Assembly: GCF_030686155.1 (NCBI RefSeq)
Contig: NZ_JAUPEV010000014.1
Span: forward strand, 1-44,331
Reading direction: 5' to 3'
Origin: Helicobacter_J cappadocius
GTDB taxonomy: Bacteria > Campylobacterota > Campylobacteria > Campylobacterales > Helicobacteraceae
Length of the DNA: 44,331 nucleotides
Notes under the pieces: model-generated
Told to the model about the DNA's origin: nothing
What the model saw: the letters and a program-made list of their open reading frames with translations, nothing else
Databases searched by the model: none
Shown: piece by piece, positions 43,814 to 44,331 of the stretch
Layout of the letters: every line of letters begins with the position of its first letter
Position numbering within the stretch: position 1 is the first letter of the stretch
Program-made: the position numbers and the translations under genes

Positions 43814-43819
43814 TATAAT
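43814..43819 (+). promoter_or_regulatory. Candidate -10 of hsdS
   Basis: TATAAT lies 26 bases before the hsdS ATG. The remaining 43654-43813 stretch after the tRNA has no ORF or clear structure. Confidence 0.5.
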
Positions 43820-43845
43820 TCAATCAAAAAAACTAAAGGTTATAG

Positions 43846-44331
43846 ATGAAAGCGATCAAAAGAATGGGGGGGGGATAGAGAAAGAGTAGAGTTCAAAACG
43901 CTTGGGGAAGTTTGTGAATTTTATACAGGCGTACAATTGAACAAAAACAATATGATCAAAAATGGTAAATATCCCGTGATAAATGGTGGCATAAAACCTT
44001 CAGGATATACAGATAAATACAATGAAGATGAAAATACCATCACCATCGCACAAGGTGGTTCTGCTGGATATGTGAATTTTATGACAACGAAATTCTGGGC
44101 AGGAGCACATTGTTATGTGATAAAACCAACTTATGAAGGCTTGAAAAATCGTTTTTTATATTTTGCCCTCAAATCTCAAGAATGGGATATACAAAATTCC
44201 AAACAAGGAGCAGGAATACCCGGATTAGTTCGATCCCATGTAGCTTCCATCAAAATCCCCATCCCGCCTCTACCCATCCAAGAAGAAATCGTGAAAATCC
44301 TAGATACTTTCACAGAACTAGAGGGCGAACT
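43846..44331 (+). CDS. hsdS: Type I restriction-modification specificity subunit HsdS, frame-shifted at a G9 tract (phase OFF), 3' end outside window
   Basis: AAAGG at 43835-43839 precedes ATG 43846, but that frame reads only ten codons (MKAIKRMGGG) to TAG at 43876-43878, just past nine Gs (43866-43874). From the tract onward another frame is open to the window edge and reads a typical HsdS target-recognition domain: VEFKTLGEVCEFYTG near the start, INGGIKPSGYTDKYN, then IPIPPLPIQEEIVKILD. One G fewer (or two more) would join the ATG to this frame as MKAIKRMGGDRERVEF. HsdS gives sequence specificity to the HsdM methylase and HsdR nuclease, neither of which is in the window. The sequenced molecule is in an OFF state. 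Confidence 0.85.
43866..43874 (+). repeat. G9 homopolymer near the hsdS start
   Basis: Nine consecutive G, codons 7-10 of the hsdS start frame. It is the longest G run in the window and a slippage-prone tract of the type behind phase variation in Helicobacter. Confidence 0.95.

Noticed and set aside
43889..44331. Internal start making hsdS functional as sequenced
   Set aside because: The first in-frame TTG or ATG after the tract would delete the conserved start of the target-recognition domain and lacks a ribosome binding site.

Overview
The window reads as chromosome of a Helicobacter or close relative (Helicobacteraceae, Campylobacterota). It is AT-rich. RNA polymerase beta and beta-prime are one continuous 2885-residue ORF, a known trait of Helicobacter and Wolinella. 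Several gene groups match Helicobacter pylori arrangements as I remember them: manC-gmd-fcl, cbpA-hspR-rarA, and arsRS near hemB and yebC. No database search was possible, so the species is not named.

Layout. 1-1134: end of a small peptide gene with a bacteriocin-like, double-glycine-type leader, then a secreted beta-barrel gene with its own terminator. 1219-18238 (minus strand): one long translation/transcription cluster. A near-consensus promoter drives four tRNAs (Thr, Tyr, Gly, Thr), followed by tuf, rpmG, tRNA-Trp, secE, nusG, rplK, rplA, an L10 leader, rplJ, rplL, fused rpoBC, rpsL, rpsG, fusA and a strong terminator. 18371-21978 (plus): manC, gmd and fcl make GDP-L-fucose from mannose-1-phosphate. 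22039-25710 (minus): three tandem outer-membrane porin genes. 25895-28320 (plus): cbpA-hspR-rarA, then a beta-barrel gene. 29311-31404 (plus): leuD and leuB, a small TPR-like protein and a CiaD-like protein.

31405-31703 is a non-coding gap with two hairpins whose loops carry long C runs, resembling a RepG-type small RNA. The second hairpin is also a good intrinsic terminator with a G-rich loop on the opposite strand. Next come arsRS (two-component system), purF, a YhcC-like radical SAM gene and hemB. A small beta-barrel gene converges on hemB, and yebC follows.

38560-43499 is a five-gene operon in which each junction is a short gap or overlap. It encodes homologues of WbpI, WbpB, WbpD, WbpE and WbpA, the full route from UDP-GlcNAc to UDP-2,3-diacetamido-2,3-dideoxy-D-mannuronic acid. 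With the GDP-fucose genes, the window therefore supplies two activated surface sugars, but no glycosyltransferase is present. A tRNA-Asn gene with its own promoter follows. The window ends inside an hsdS (type I restriction specificity) gene that is frame-shifted at a G9 tract close to its start, which is a phase-OFF state.

The observations most worth following are the C-loop/G-loop hairpin pair at 31486-31596, the G9 switch in hsdS and its possible pairing with the C-rich loop, the complete wbp operon with a possibly leaderless first gene, and the bacteriocin-like peptide at the left edge.
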